DNA from: Pinus tabuliformis | Taxonomy: Eukaryota; Streptophyta; Pinopsida; Pinales; Pinaceae | Assembly (NCBI GenBank): GCA_031772625.1 | Contig: CM062814.1 | Coordinates: 364,533,750-364,597,749 of the forward strand | Direction: 5' to 3' | Length of the DNA: 64,000 bases | Shown: one piece after another, positions 38,223 to 49,221 of the stretch | Layout of the letters: the number at the start of each line of letters is the position of its first letter | Position numbering within the stretch: the first letter of the stretch is position 1 | Position numbers and translations under genes: made by a program | The notes under the pieces: generated by a model | Database searches by the model: none | The model's input: only the letters and a program-made list of their open reading frames with translations | Told to the model about the DNA's origin: nothing

Positions 38223-38441
38223 TTAAATAGGACCTCAAACATATACTCATAATATGCGGAATAATTAGTCTTTATTAGGAACAGAAAGCTTATACAGACT
38301 CAATAGACTCTTTCCTTCTCACATGGACTGCTACAACATTTAACAGTAGTATCTTAGCAAAGCATAAGAAACCTCGTAGGCTACCTAGAATACAAGCAGA
38401 CTGAGACCAGAAACTTCTAAGAACAGACTCAAGAACCTAAA
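38223..38441 (-). repeat. quasi-LTR, inner copy at the 3' end of viral copy A
   Basis: 219 bp, starting right after the purine tract with TTTAGG and ending at TTTAA. The 7 bases between it and the outer copy read TGGGGTG on the minus strand, like the first bases of the primer site joined to purine-tract Gs. Confidence 0.9.
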
Positions 38442-38450
38442 CCCCCCCCG
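38442..38450 (-). promoter_or_regulatory. viral polypurine tract, copy A
   Basis: A run of Gs on the minus strand (after 'GGCTCATC') directly adjoins the quasi-LTR. The same tract in copy C is at 58986-58997. Such tracts prime plus-strand DNA in reverse-transcribing elements. Confidence 0.7.
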
Positions 38451-38839
38451 ATGAGCCTTACCTCCTTATTTTATAACCCAAAGGGGGACAAACATCCGTG
38501 AGAAGATACATAAAAACTAATGACTCAAATTAAAGCTTGTATAGACTTGATTCAGTTATAAGTGGACAGGTCATATTATCTCATCCCTTTTCCATTCGGA
38601 AAGACAAAGGCATATGGGGACTGAATCCAAGGACAAAAGCAAAAGCTAAACTAGACAGGGAATCCAAACATCTGATCCCATCAAAGCTCTATTAACGTGC
38701 TTAACGTTACATAGTGGAGAATCAACAACATAGGATCTCTTCATTATTGTACCTTAAAGTTACACAGTGGGGATTCAATAGTCAGGTGAACCCACTAAAG
38801 CCTGTTCAACACCAATGTCGGTTGAAAAGACGACACAAT
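38451..38839 (-). other. viral 3' non-coding region, copy A
   Basis: About 390 bp between the polyprotein stop and the purine tract, also present in copy C (58595-58985). No reading frame. A position upstream of the transcript start fits a promoter region, but no element is identified with confidence. Confidence 0.6.
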
Positions 38840-39790
38840 TTACAGGACATAGTACTCGATTTGGGGATGTGAGTAGTGCTGGTACCGGAATCTTTCAATC
38901 AAGTAATTGGAGAAGTACTGCACTTGAATATCTTTTTCTGATTCCCAAGTCCGTGAAGCATAATTATCAGGTGGCTCCAAAAAATTTATGTACTCAAAGG
39001 GATTTGATTCAATATCCACTTGATCGTGGAAATCATCATAGCTTTGCTCGATGTTACTGATTGTTATGGCCTTATAGTGGTTTGTGACGAACCATCTGAC
39101 ATGACCACACCTTTGGACTCCGTGATAGAAATGGAGATCTTCAATTTCTGCAATATCTCTGACGGATTTGTACAATATGCCTGATTGATGAGCTATAGGC
39201 TCACTAAATCCATAGATCTTTATCAAGTTGAGAGAATATGGTTTGGTAACAAGAGCAGATAGACCATAGATCTTCCACCAGTCAATTAACCAATCCAGAG
39301 TGGGGTCTATGCTTTCCATTGCTTCTATTATCTGTCCTTCATAGAGAAATGAAAACTGCAAAGAATAAAATAGATTAGAAGAGTAGTTTTGTAGGTTCAT
39401 ACCTATATAGAAGGCTTATTTTTGCTAGTCAGCATCAAAGTTGTCTCTATTGAAATGATTATCAAATCTTCTGAAGGTTATGTGGCAGCTTTCTATAATA
39501 TCTTCATCATCATCACTTCTCTGAAACACATATGCAATACTTCCAATGTGTTCTAAATAATCCAATGCCTCAATGATTTCATTATTCATTTCCTCTTGCA
39601 TCCTTTCAGTCCATAGATATGGAATTCCCATTCTATATCTAATTTCCTTCACGTGGAGCCAATCTCCATCATGAACCATGAGTGGGGTTTCCAAATCATA
39701 AGTGATCCATCCTGTTGGGGTTTCTATTTGGACCGAATCCTCATTTCTTCTGATGAAATTACAAGATAAAGAGAGGATTGAATGTTCAGA
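38840..39790 (-). pseudogene. viral copy A: C-terminal extension after RNase H
   Basis: About 317 codons that follow the RNase H end (39790) in the same frame, interrupted by stops near 39422-39401. Features: 'TPTGWITYDLETPLM', 'RMGIPYLWTERMQEE', an acidic patch, then 'IDWWKIYGLSALVTKPYSLN' and 'HYSHPQIEYYVL' before the terminal stop at about 38837. Copy C carries the same extension (57650-58594), so it is a genuine part of the polyprotein. I recognise no domain. By position it could be the translational transactivator/inclusion-body equivalent or a lineage-specific domain; this is inference. Confidence 0.8.
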
Positions 39791-41690
39791 TAGAAATTCA
39801 CGGCTTGGCATATCAGCAAAGCTATTCTTGACTCCTGGTACAAACTCAATATCAAAGTTATACTGGCTTAGCTGCATAACCCATCTAACCATGGTTGCGT
39901 CTTCAAATTCACATTTTTGAATGGCATACTTCAAGGCTTGGCAATCAGTTTTTACAGTAAAATTAGTATAAATGACAAAATCTTTGAACTTTGTAATACC
40001 AAGGCATACTACTCTAAGTTCTTTCTTCAAACTAGCCTAATTCAACTGGTTCTTAGCCCAAAGTCCTGAAGAATACTGAAAAACTTCAATTTCTTTCTTA
40101 TCACTGGGGTTATTCTGGCATAAAACCGCGCCCCAACTAATGTGGCTAGCATCCATCATGATGATATTTTCCTATTCTTCTCATATGGTAGACAGAGGCT
40201 GGACATTTCTAACTCTGTCTTTTATTCTCCTAACTGCCTGAGTACATTCATCATTCCATGGAATTGGATTCTTCTGAAGTCTTTTATTCAACAATTTTCT
40301 TTCCTGGGCACAATGTTTCAGAAATTTTGAAATATAGTTCAAATTTCCAATAAACCTTTGGAGTTGAACCTTGTCAGGGATTTCGTCAGGAAAATGGTCT
40401 ATAAAGTTAAGACTTCTTTGAATTACTTGATACGAACCATACTGGATGTTATAACCCAGAAAATCAATCATAGATCTGAACAATTTCATTTTTGATTCAG
40501 ATAAAACTCTTCGCATATCTTTCACCCTTTTCTGAAATATTTTCAAGTGTTTGATATGCTCGGGAATATTATCTGAATGTATCAACAAATCATCTATATA
40601 TTTCTTGAGAAAATCATCCATCCCTTCGAAGGTCTCATCCATGATTCTTTGAAATGCAGAAGGTGCATTTATCAGGCCAAAAGGCATGATATTCCATTCA
40701 TAATGGCCTTATGGTACAGAGAACGTAGTCTTCCACTTATCTGATTCTTTTATTCCTACTTTCCAGAATCCTGATTTGAGATCAAACTTCGAAAATACTT
40801 TATATTTAGAAATCTGAGCAAGTATAGTGGAAGGCTTTGGGAGGGGATAAGCATCATAGTCAAGAATACTATTCAGAGGTTTATAGTTCACAACCAACTT
40901 GAGTTTACCTCTGGCTATTTCTGAATGCTTATTTACATAAAAGGCAAAACATGCAATGGGAATTTTGCTTTTTTTGATCAAGCCTTTCTTCAGCAGGTCT
41001 TTTATTTCTTCTTTACATAATTTTATCTATTCTGAATTCATGGAGATCGCTTTAGACCTTCTTAACTTTCCACTGAAATCAGATCCGAGAGGAAGTTCAA
41101 CTTCTTGTTTCTTGATGTGCCAAAATGCGCTAGGATCATCAGAACAACATTCCTTAAATTTATCAATTATCTCTGCTATTTTCTTAGTATATTTCCCATT
41201 ATCCAAATATTCTTCAGTCTTCAATATTTCCTTTTTCATCTCCATTTTTGCTAATAGTTTTTCCATCCTTTCTATTCTCTTCAATCTGTTTGGAGGGTTA
41301 GAATGAATAAAATGGAAAAAGATTTATTTATTATTTAAACTGACAAAGTATCCATACCTTTGGCTGGCTTTGTCAAACATGGCACCATGCTTCTCAAAAT
41401 TTTGAAAAAATGGAGTTCCTAGGTACATGGCGCAATCCATACCTGGAACTACCGGACACACAAGATGAACACCTGTTTCTTCAGCCAAGAATACATCAAT
41501 CTCTACTTCTGACACTGTTCTAATATCACCACTGGCAGTCGTTACTCTTGGGCAGGCAGTTGGTCTTCTGTGGTGTGTGCTAACAACTGTATCATTTACA
41601 ATGTTCAATCTGGAACCAGTATCCATTAATACCTTCCAGTATTCATACTACATTCCAATTCTGACTTTCAACTTGACACAATACATAACA
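39791..41690 (-). pseudogene. viral copy A: protease, reverse transcriptase, RNase H
   Basis: Reads in one frame from high to low coordinate. The aspartic protease 'MDTGSRLNIV' is at 41626, with 'YLGTPFF' near 41420. RT (about 41060-40400) has 'VVNYKPLN', 'FSKFDLKSGFW', 'MPFGLINAPSAFQ' and the catalytic 'YIDDLL'. RNase H (about 40160-39791) has 'KKEL', 'VKTDCQALKY' and 'FADMPSREF'. Stops lie near 41645, 41321, 41025, 40706, 40178 and 40033. Catalytic residues of all three enzymes remain, in contrast to copy C. No integrase follows. This is the best-preserved enzyme block of the cluster but it cannot be translated through. Confidence 0.92.
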
Positions 41691-42440
41691 TCTCTGTTAA
41701 ATATATTGCATCTTAAACTAGTTCTTTCAGATTCATTATCAGAACCATCCTCTTCTTTTCTTGCCTGATTTATCTGTTCAGAAATTTGACTGTTGTGAAA
41801 TGTCCAATTTTTTACTTTTGCTGACATGGGAGGATTCTGTGAGGTAGAAGCTTCTTGTGCATTCATAAATCTGACACTCAAATCCCTGTGATTTTCTATA
41901 CATAGCTTCTTGTTTTCTTTTACTATTTTCCTTAGTTCTTTTATTGCTTGGTGAATACTAGGTAGGGTTTGGGGTAAATCTTCACCAAAATCTTCATTTT
42001 TGTATTGCCTAGTTAAAGCTTCAACTAAGAACAGAGATGCAGGAGGAACGTACCCTTTATTTGGAAGATTCTTTGAACTTGAAGGAGTTTTCTCCAGCTG
42101 CTTCATCAGTAGAGACTTGTACATTTCCTTTATCTACGGATCTGTTGCTGCCATCATTTGGGTGAAGTAATTCCTGCTAGTCTCTTCATAATCATCCTTC
42201 ATCATCCTTATTGCATTACATTGACAAACATGATGGTCATTGCATTCACAGTCTTTACATTCTATGCAATGGGGATCTCTACACAGTTCTTCTTCAGAAG
42301 AATAATCAGCAAAATTCAAATCATTTTCTGACTCTATATCAGAACATAATAACTCAGCGCAACTGCTAGGAAAATCAAAGAAATTGATTTTTCCTTTTCT
42401 ATTTCTGTAAGAGAGCTTTTTATTTGAAGTTTCTTTTTTC
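41691..42440 (-). pseudogene. viral copy A: linker with second Cys-rich motif
   Basis: Segment between the coat zinc knuckle and the protease. At 42283-42218 it shows C-x4-C-x2-C-x2-C-x-C-x5-C-x-C with intervening His residues. Then comes 'KPLLMKQLEKTPSSSKNLPN'-like and Ser/Glu-rich sequence with possible coiled coil ('IHQAIKELRKIVKENKKL'). A TAG near 42125 breaks the frame. Copies B and C carry the same Cys pattern with one or two positions lost. It may be a second metal-binding finger. Confidence 0.75.
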
Positions 42441-43600
42441 TTCTTGGGACAATGATTTGCAGTATGTCCCTTTTCGTTGCAGTTGTAGCAGGTGATTTCC
42501 TTTTCTTTGGAAAACATTTTAGTGTGTTTATATGGCTTTTTCTTGAAATGACTTTTGTGTCAGACTCGGGATGGTTGGGAATTATTTTTTGAATGTTTGT
42601 GCTCTCGTCTCCACCCCTCAGAATTGCCAAGTTTACCAAGATGCCATTGCTTACAGAGCTATTGGTAGCCATGTGGTTTTTTTGGATTTGTAGCAGCACG
42701 AGCAATCTTCATTTGTGAGCATAATTCTACAATGATAGCTTTAACAACCTGTCGAATGACTCCAAACTTATAATCACCGATTTTTCCAGGGATTTTATTC
42801 ACGATTGCTGAAGAAACCCAATGTGAAAGAGAAGATACAAAAATTTCTTTCCACTTTGGCTCTAGAATAAGATTTGGAGATAGAGTATGAAGTTGATGAA
42901 GAAATTCATTAAAATACTCATCAAAATGTTGCATATTGTGCAGCTTCATGGCCAGCAGAGTTATTGTAGTAATTTCATTGGTAATCTGTGGGAAACCAAT
43001 AAAATTAACTGTGATACCATATAAAAGTCTTCTTATCATGTTATTAACAGGAAGATGTGTGACTAGATCCATATAAGTGCTTCCATCCTCATTTGTTACT
43101 ATTGACTGTTCCTATGATGGAAGTAAATTTGGCTCTTTTAATGCCTCAGCTTTGAGCCAGGCATCCAGGGTACCTTCAAATCCACCAATGATCCTTCTAG
43201 TGGCATTTACAAGACCTATATCATTAGCTAGATAGGTTCTGTAACAAATTAACATTGAATGTAGCACAGATATGACTTCGGCTTCTGTACAATTCTCTAT
43301 GTTCCATGAATCAGTAGAGTTAGCTGACCAGTCCTTATGATATTCTGACTTCATCAAATCTCTATGATCTAGGGCTGGATTCCAAGTAGTGTTCCACTTA
43401 GATCTTTAGGAGGTGGCATTGAATTGAGTATCATCAAGATCATCAGGATTTTTGATACCAAAATGTTCTTTATCCTGAACATAAAAGTTATTAATGCATG
43501 CTTCAAGATCTTCTAATTCAGGAGAAAGTTCCATCTTATGAATACCAGTATCATGTTCATCTTTTGTCTTAGATGTTTTAACATCTTCCTCACCGAACAA
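42441..43600 (-). pseudogene. viral copy A: coat protein region with zinc knuckle
   Basis: Coat-like domain from about 43600 to 42449. It contains 'TRRIIGGFEGTLDAWLKAEA', a 'FDEYFNEFLHQLHTL' segment typical of retroelement and caulimovirid capsids, and a basic stretch. It ends in the CCHC knuckle 'CYNCNEKGHTANHC' (42490-42449). In-frame stops occur near 43403, 43109, 42657 and 42560. The region encloses the RNA in the viral particle. Confidence 0.88.
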
Positions 43601-45299
43601 AGATTCAGAGAGACTGCTCCTAGTATGTTATTCCGGTTCTTTCTGGATCTTCCCAAAGAAACTAGGGCAAGCGAATGGTGAATACTGAAAAGTAGAACTT
43701 GGAGGAGGAAATTTGATTGAACTTGGTGCTTTGATCAATATTTCCACTTAGGGAGTTATAGAATATGGGACGAAGATCTTCGGATCTGAAAATAAAGTGG
43801 ATGACTTATAAGCCTCTGCAATAGGCTTTTTCTTTAAAGAGTCTATCCTGAAGAAACAATCCAAACTTGTTTCTTAATTATGTCAAGGTTATTGTTAACC
43901 TTTACAATCTCTTTTCCATGAGCGACAACTGCTTCATGGATTTTCTTTTCTGTTTGTAGAGAAAGTTTGTCAAGGCTTTGAGCGATTGTTTGATCATTCT
44001 CTACTAGGGTTTTGACATTTTCATTTAGACATACTGTGTTGTATTCTTGCTTCTGGAGAATCCTGTTGAGCATTTTTTTTATTTCTGAACATGCTGTTTC
44101 TACTGAAGAAAATCCTTTTATGAGATATCTTTCTAACTAGACAAAGCCAAATTTGTCTAGTTTGTGGCTGCTATTGATTCTTTACCAGAAAAAGAAGGAT
44201 CATCAAGATGGGAGGGAAGTAATTGATACATTTTTCCATCTTGTTGTATTATTACAAAATTCTCCCATGGTGGAAACTCTGTTTCTGTTTCTAGTACAGA
44301 ACCATCCATGAGTTCCCACTTATGTTTGCTAGGATTTCCGGTCCTAATCATATTTACCTTAAATTGCAAACATACATCTTTGATCAAATTTTCTCCTTTA
44401 ATCCTTACTACAATCAGTGACTTTGTAATATTGGGTTTGGACAATATATTCTAGATCTTAGGATGAAAGACTGGGGCTTGCAGAGGACATGGAATAACCA
44501 CTTGGTTTTTCTCTAATTTTTCTTCAATAAATTTTTCAACCTCAGAAATTCTCTTCTGCTTTGCTTCGTCCCTGAATTATTTAATTAAAGAATCTTCTAC
44601 CTAATTTATAGAAGGGTAATACCATTCATAGAATGATATCCACTAGTTCTGAGCTTGCATCCAAGCTTTCCATGCAGCATCATTTCGCTGAGTGAAATTT
44701 TTCCTATCTTGTTTTTCCAGAAGTAGTACTTCCTGCATATACAAATGTTCTTTTTCATGTGTGTAGATGTCCTAGTTGAACATCTTTTTCTTCCATGCAT
44801 CTTCTGGATCATATGGCCCAATTCCCTTGAATATCTTTAAGAAAGCAATGATTTATGAGTCAGAGGGAATTTCTATAGACTTGGGTATTTTAGCAATCGG
44901 ATTTCTTCTGTAGGAAGGAATATCAAAGGAATTTACAAAACCAAGGCCATGAGAAGTAGTCGAAGAGACAGAATCTACAAGAAGTTCTTCTTGAACATTA
45001 AAGAAAGAGACTTTTTTATAGCTTTGTTCAGAAGAATCAGATGATGGTACAAATCTTATCATATTTACACGATGGTGACCTAAAGATTCTCCATGCGGAG
45101 TAGGAGGATCTGAAGAGAACTGACAAAATGTCTTCGAGTAGTGCGGATGGTCATAGACAGAGCTGAAAATTGGATTTGGAGATGATTGTACAAAAAGTTT
45201 TCGGAGTGACTCATAGATTGTTGGATCAATTACAATTTACTGTGGAGACTGTATAGGATGTAATTGATTTGTAGGAACAATTGTAGGAATAACTGTGAC
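43601..45299 (-). pseudogene. viral copy A: region between movement and coat proteins, coiled coil
   Basis: Several adjoining blocks, mostly in the movement-protein frame, shift near 44080 and again near 43840-43600. The block at 44073-43843 ('NENVKTLVENDQTIAQSLDK...EKKIHEAVVAHGKEIVKVNN') reads as a coiled coil, as expected for a virion-associated protein region. A Ser-rich block lies at 45062-44853. All three copies share it. Confidence 0.75.
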
Positions 45300-46181
45300 A
45301 GAGGGTCCACCACGCTGGACTGGCTGAACTCTATGGAATCTGGTGATCACTTGATCAGTTGTCTAAGTGATTATGGATTGGGCAGCTGCAGCAAGTTTAT
45401 TAACAGGTTTGTTCCAGTGAGTGACCCAATCATTAGGAGGGGTGAGTGCCCTTCTGGAAACATAAATTGGAGCAACGAGGTTGTAGGAAGAGTCATATTG
45501 TATGAGAGTAACCATACCAGAGTCTTTATCAGGGGAACTTAGTACAACTAGTAAGGTAGTATTATAAATTGAACACATGTGATATAAAAAATGGAAATTT
45601 TTTTTCCTTTACTTCTAAATCCTTCATAGTCTTGGGTTTGCACTCCTAAATCCTTCATAGCCTTGAGGGTCATCAAGTGTGACAGAGAAATATGGATATA
45701 CATCATACTGGACCGGGCCATCAGACAGGCTAGTCTCAATTTCTCCTATCAAGGCTTGCGTAAAGGATGTCCATCTATTATCAAGTAATGTAGAAAACAC
45801 AAAATTTTGTTGGCGTTTTCTATGTAATGCATTAAGGCCTATTCTCACCATCCCAAGATGGACATACTGGTAACCAGACTTAAGGGTGGCCTGGATATGT
45901 CAGGGCTCGAGAAGTGGAATTTTCAACGTGGCATTAAGACTTAGCGCAGTTTTGAGAGATCTTTCTTTAATATTTATTTGACTAAGTGCTTTAAGGTGAA
46001 ATGGGGAAACTCCTTTATAGATAGTAGATGGAGAGATGGGCGAAAGTTTCCAATTCACATGAGGATTAGACTCTTCAACATCTAAACATGCAGAGTTTAC
46101 ATCTTTATCTTCAAATTGGCATAGAGGGTTTAAACCTGATATTAAATGTTCCTCTGTTCGTATTTCACAAGTAAGATCCAC
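45300..46181 (-). pseudogene. viral copy A: 30K-type movement protein, N-terminus deleted
   Basis: Contains the 30K signature around 45890-45650: 'VRIGLNALHR', 'LLDNRWTSFTQALIGEIET' and 'YDVYPYFSVTLDD'. This protein opens plasmodesmata for cell-to-cell spread. The leader and first codons are lost: sequence 32 bp after the primer site joins straight to the 'TEEHLISGL' codons, a deletion of about 283 bp relative to copy C. A small duplication near 45600-45665 repeats 'cctaaatccttcatag', and stops occur near 45897 and 45580. It is inactive. Confidence 0.88.
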
Positions 46182-46195
46182 TCATACAATAACTT

Positions 46196-46208
46196 GGCTC
46201 TGATACCA
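46196..46208 (-). promoter_or_regulatory. viral Met-tRNA primer binding site, copy A
   Basis: TGGTATCAGAGCC on the minus strand, the standard caulimovirid site complementary to initiator tRNA-Met. It directly follows TTTAA at the end of the partial quasi-LTR. Confidence 0.9.
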
Positions 46209-46330
46209 TTAAACAGGACCTCAAACAGATACTCATAATATGCGGAATAATCAATCTGTATAAGCTTTCTGTTCCTAATAAAGACCGATTATTCCGCATA
46301 TTATGAGTATCTATTCGAGGTCCTGTTTAA
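46209..46330. repeat. head-to-head junction of viral copies A and B
   Basis: Copy A ends at about 46253 after 45 bp of quasi-LTR (minus strand 'TGATTATTCCGCATATTATG...'). Copy B starts at about 46255 with 'tctgtataagctttctg'. The facing arms 46209-46252 and 46287-46330 are nearly perfect inverted repeats around a 34-bp spacer, and the match continues outward past both primer sites. AATAAA lies at 46277-46282. Confidence 0.9.
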
Positions 46331-46343
46331 TGGTATCAGAGCC
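46331..46343 (+). promoter_or_regulatory. viral Met-tRNA primer binding site, copy B
   Basis: TGGTATCAGAGCC immediately after TTTAA, the same context as in copies A and C. Confidence 0.92.
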
Positions 46344-46620
46344 AAGTTATTGTATGAGTGTATCTTACTTGTGAAATATTGTTTGAGTGGATTGCGAGCT
46401 TGCTTGATGTCCTGAATAGTGTTTGTAGCCTGTGTTGCCTTGTTGGCGTTGAAGGTGTTGAAGACGTTGGACTAGAACTCGTACTTCGGTACACGAGGAA
46501 GCCGCAATTTTTCCAGTAAGAGGAAGCCGCAATACTTCTTGATAACGTTTGGTGAGATCTAAATTGGTACTTATCTTTTTCAGTCTTATATTGGATTCAT
46601 CTAATTCTTCTTCTACTTCA
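46344..46620 (+). other. viral leader, copy B
   Basis: 277 bp of leader between primer site and movement-protein ATG, matching 51202-51478 of copy C ('gaggaagccgcaa' occurs twice in it). No coding sequence. Confidence 0.7.
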
Positions 46621-47499
46621 ATGGGTCGTTTTGGCTCAAAACATTTTGATGATTTAGAAATAGAGGAACATTTAAGATCAGGTTTAGACCCTTTGTGCCA
46701 ATCTGAAGATAAATATGTAAACTCTGCATCTTTAGATGTTGAAGAGTCTAATCCTCATGTGAATTAGAAACTTCCACCCGTCTCTCTGTCTACTGTCTAT
46801 AAAGGATTTTCCCCATTTCACCTTAAAGCACTTAGTCAAATAAAGATTAAAGAAAGATCTCTCAAAACTGAGCTCAATCTTAATGCCATGATGACAATTC
46901 CACTTCTCGAGCCCCAACATATACAAGCCGCCCTTAAGTCTGGTTACCAATATGTCCATCTAGGGATAGTGAGAATAGGCCTTAATGCATTACATAGAAA
47001 AGGCCAACAAACTTTTTTGTTTTTTGTATTACTTGATAATAGATGGACATCCTTTACACAAGCCTTGATAGGAGGAATTGAGACTAGCTTGTGTGATGGC
47101 CCAGTCCAGTATGATGTGTATCCAGATTTCTTCGTCACACTTGATGACCGTCACATTCTAAAGTGTCTTACTTTAGGATTACGAACCCAAGGCTATGAAG
47201 GATTTAGAAGTAAATAAAAAAATTTGTCCATTTTTTATATCATATGTGTTCGATTTTATAATACTACCATACCAGCTGTACTAAGTTCCCCTGATAAAGA
47301 CTCTGGTATGGTTACTCTCATACAATATGACTCTGCCTACAACCCTGTTGCTCCGATTTATGTTTCCAGAAGGGCACTCACCCCTCCTGATGATTGGGTC
47401 ACTAACTGGAACAAACCCGTTAATAAACCTGTTGCAGTTGGCCAATCCATAATCACTGAGACAGCTGATCAAGTGATCACCAGATTCCCTAGAGTTTAG
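46621..47499 (+). pseudogene. viral copy B: 30K-type movement protein
   Basis: Starts ATG GGT CGT at 46621. Stops lie at 46766-46768 (TGG in copies A and C) and 47215-47217, and the frame closes at 47497-47499. Core motifs: 'GYQYVHLGIVRIGLNALHRK', 'LLDNRWTSFTQALIGGIETS' and 'YDVYPDFFVTLDD'. The C-terminal part 'IYVSRRALTPPDDWVTNWNK' is shared with the chimeric segment at 50782. Intact frames in copy A show the polyprotein continued downstream without a boundary. Confidence 0.88.
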
Positions 47500-49221
47500 C
47501 TAGTCTAGCGTGGTGGACCCTCTATCACAATTATTCCTACAATTGTTCCTACAAATCAATTACATCCTGTATAGTCTCCACACCAAATTCTAATTGATCC
47601 AGCAGAGTATGAGTCACTCTGAAAGCTTTTTGTACAATCATCTCCAAATCCAATTTTTAGCTCTGTCTGTGGCCCCACATTGCTCGAAGACATTTTGTCA
47701 GTTCTCTTCAGATCCTGCTACTCCGCATGTAGAATCTTCAGATCACCATCGTGTAAATATGATCAGATTTGTACCATCATCTGATTCTTCTGAACAAAGC
47801 TATAAAAAAGTCTCTTTCTTTAATGTTCAAGAAGAGCTTCTTGTAGATTCTGTCTCCTCGACTACTTCTCGTGGTCTTGGTTTTGTAAATTCCTCTGCTA
47901 TTCCTTCCTACAGAAGAAATTCGATTAATAAAATACCCATGTATGTAGAAATTCCCTCTGACTAAGAAATCATTTCTTTCTTAAAGATATTCAAGAGAAT
48001 TGTGCCATATGATCCAGAAAATGGATGGAAGAAAAATATGTTCAACTGGGACATCTACACACATGAAAAAGAAGATTTTTATATGCAGGAAGTACTACTT
48101 CTGGAAAAACAAGATAGGAAAAATTTCAATCAGTGAAATGATGCTGCATGGAAAACTTGGATGCAAGCTCAAAACCAGTGGATATCATTCTATGAATGGT
48201 ATTACCCTTCTATAAATCAGGTAGAAGATTCTTTAATTCAACAATTCAGGAACGAAGCAAAGCAGAAGAGAATTTCTGAGCCTGAAAAATTTATTGAAGA
48301 AAAATTAGAGAAAAACCGAGTGGTTATTCCATCTCCTCTGCAAGCCCCAGACTTTCATCCTAAGATCTAGAATACGCTGTCCAAACCTAATATTACAAAG
48401 TCATTGATTGCAGTAAGGATGAAAGGAGAAAATTTGATCAAAGATGTATGTTTGCAATTTAAGGTAAATATGATTAGGACCGGAAATCCTAGCAAACATA
48501 AGTGGGAACTCATGGATGGTTCTGTACTAGAAACAGAAACAGAGTTTCCACCATGGAAGAATTTTGTAATAAGACAACAAGATGGAAAAATGTATAAATT
48601 ACTTCCCTCCCATCTTGATGATCCTTCTTTGTCTGCTAAAGAATCAATAGCAGCCACAAACTGGACAAATTTGGCTTTGTCTAGTTTAGAAATATATCTC
48701 AGAAAAGAATTTGCTTCAGTAGAGACCACATGTTTAGAAATAAAAACAAAGCTCGACACGATTCTCCAGAAGCAAGACTACAACACAGTATGTCTAAATG
48801 AAAATGTCAAAACCTTGGTAGAGAATGATCAAACAATTGCTCAAAGCCTTGACAAACTTTCTCTGCAAACAGAAAAGAAAATCCATGAAGCAGCTGTCGC
48901 TCATGGAAAAGAGATTGTTAAGGTTAACAATAGCCTTGACATAATTAAGAAACAAGTTTGGGTTGTTTCTTCAGGGATAGACTCTTTAAAGAAAAATCCT
49001 AGTGCAGAGGCTTATAAGTTGTCCACTTTATTTCAGATCTGAAGATCTCTGTCCCATATTCTATAACTCCCTCAGTGGAAAGATTGATCAAAGCACCAAG
49101 TTCAATCAACTTTCCTCCTCCAAGTTATACTTTTCAGTATTCACCATTCGCTAGCCCTAGTTTCTTTGGGAATATCTAGAAAGAACTGAAAGAACATACT
49201 AGGAGGAGTCTCTCTGAATTT
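47500..49221 (+). pseudogene. viral copy B: coiled-coil region between movement and coat proteins
   Basis: From about 47594 to 49042 one frame is open except for a few nonsense codons, among them TAG 48368 where copy C has CAG. Contains 'WYYPSINQVEDSLIQQFRNE', a compact domain 'KHKWELMDGSVLETETEFPP', and a long coiled coil 'NENVKTLVENDQTIAQSLDK' to 'IIKKQVW' (about 48790-48965). A one-base loss near 49035 relative to copy C shifts the frame before the coat region. Confidence 0.8.

Noticed and set aside
46331-46343. tRNA-Met gene at the TGGTATCAGAGCC sites
   Set aside because: Only the primer-complementary bases are present; no tRNA body or cloverleaf follows.
48000-48215. 71-codon frame 'MCHMIQKMDGRKICS' in copy B (and 44606-44821 in copy A)
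   Set aside because: Overlaps the polyprotein in another frame. The polyprotein frame is the one continuous with flanking blocks and with the coiled coil.
48367-48759. Antisense frame of 130 codons within viral copy B, and others like it at 41577, 45264, 52139, 56130 and 57106
   Set aside because: They mirror the viral polyprotein in the opposite strand and contain no independent motif.
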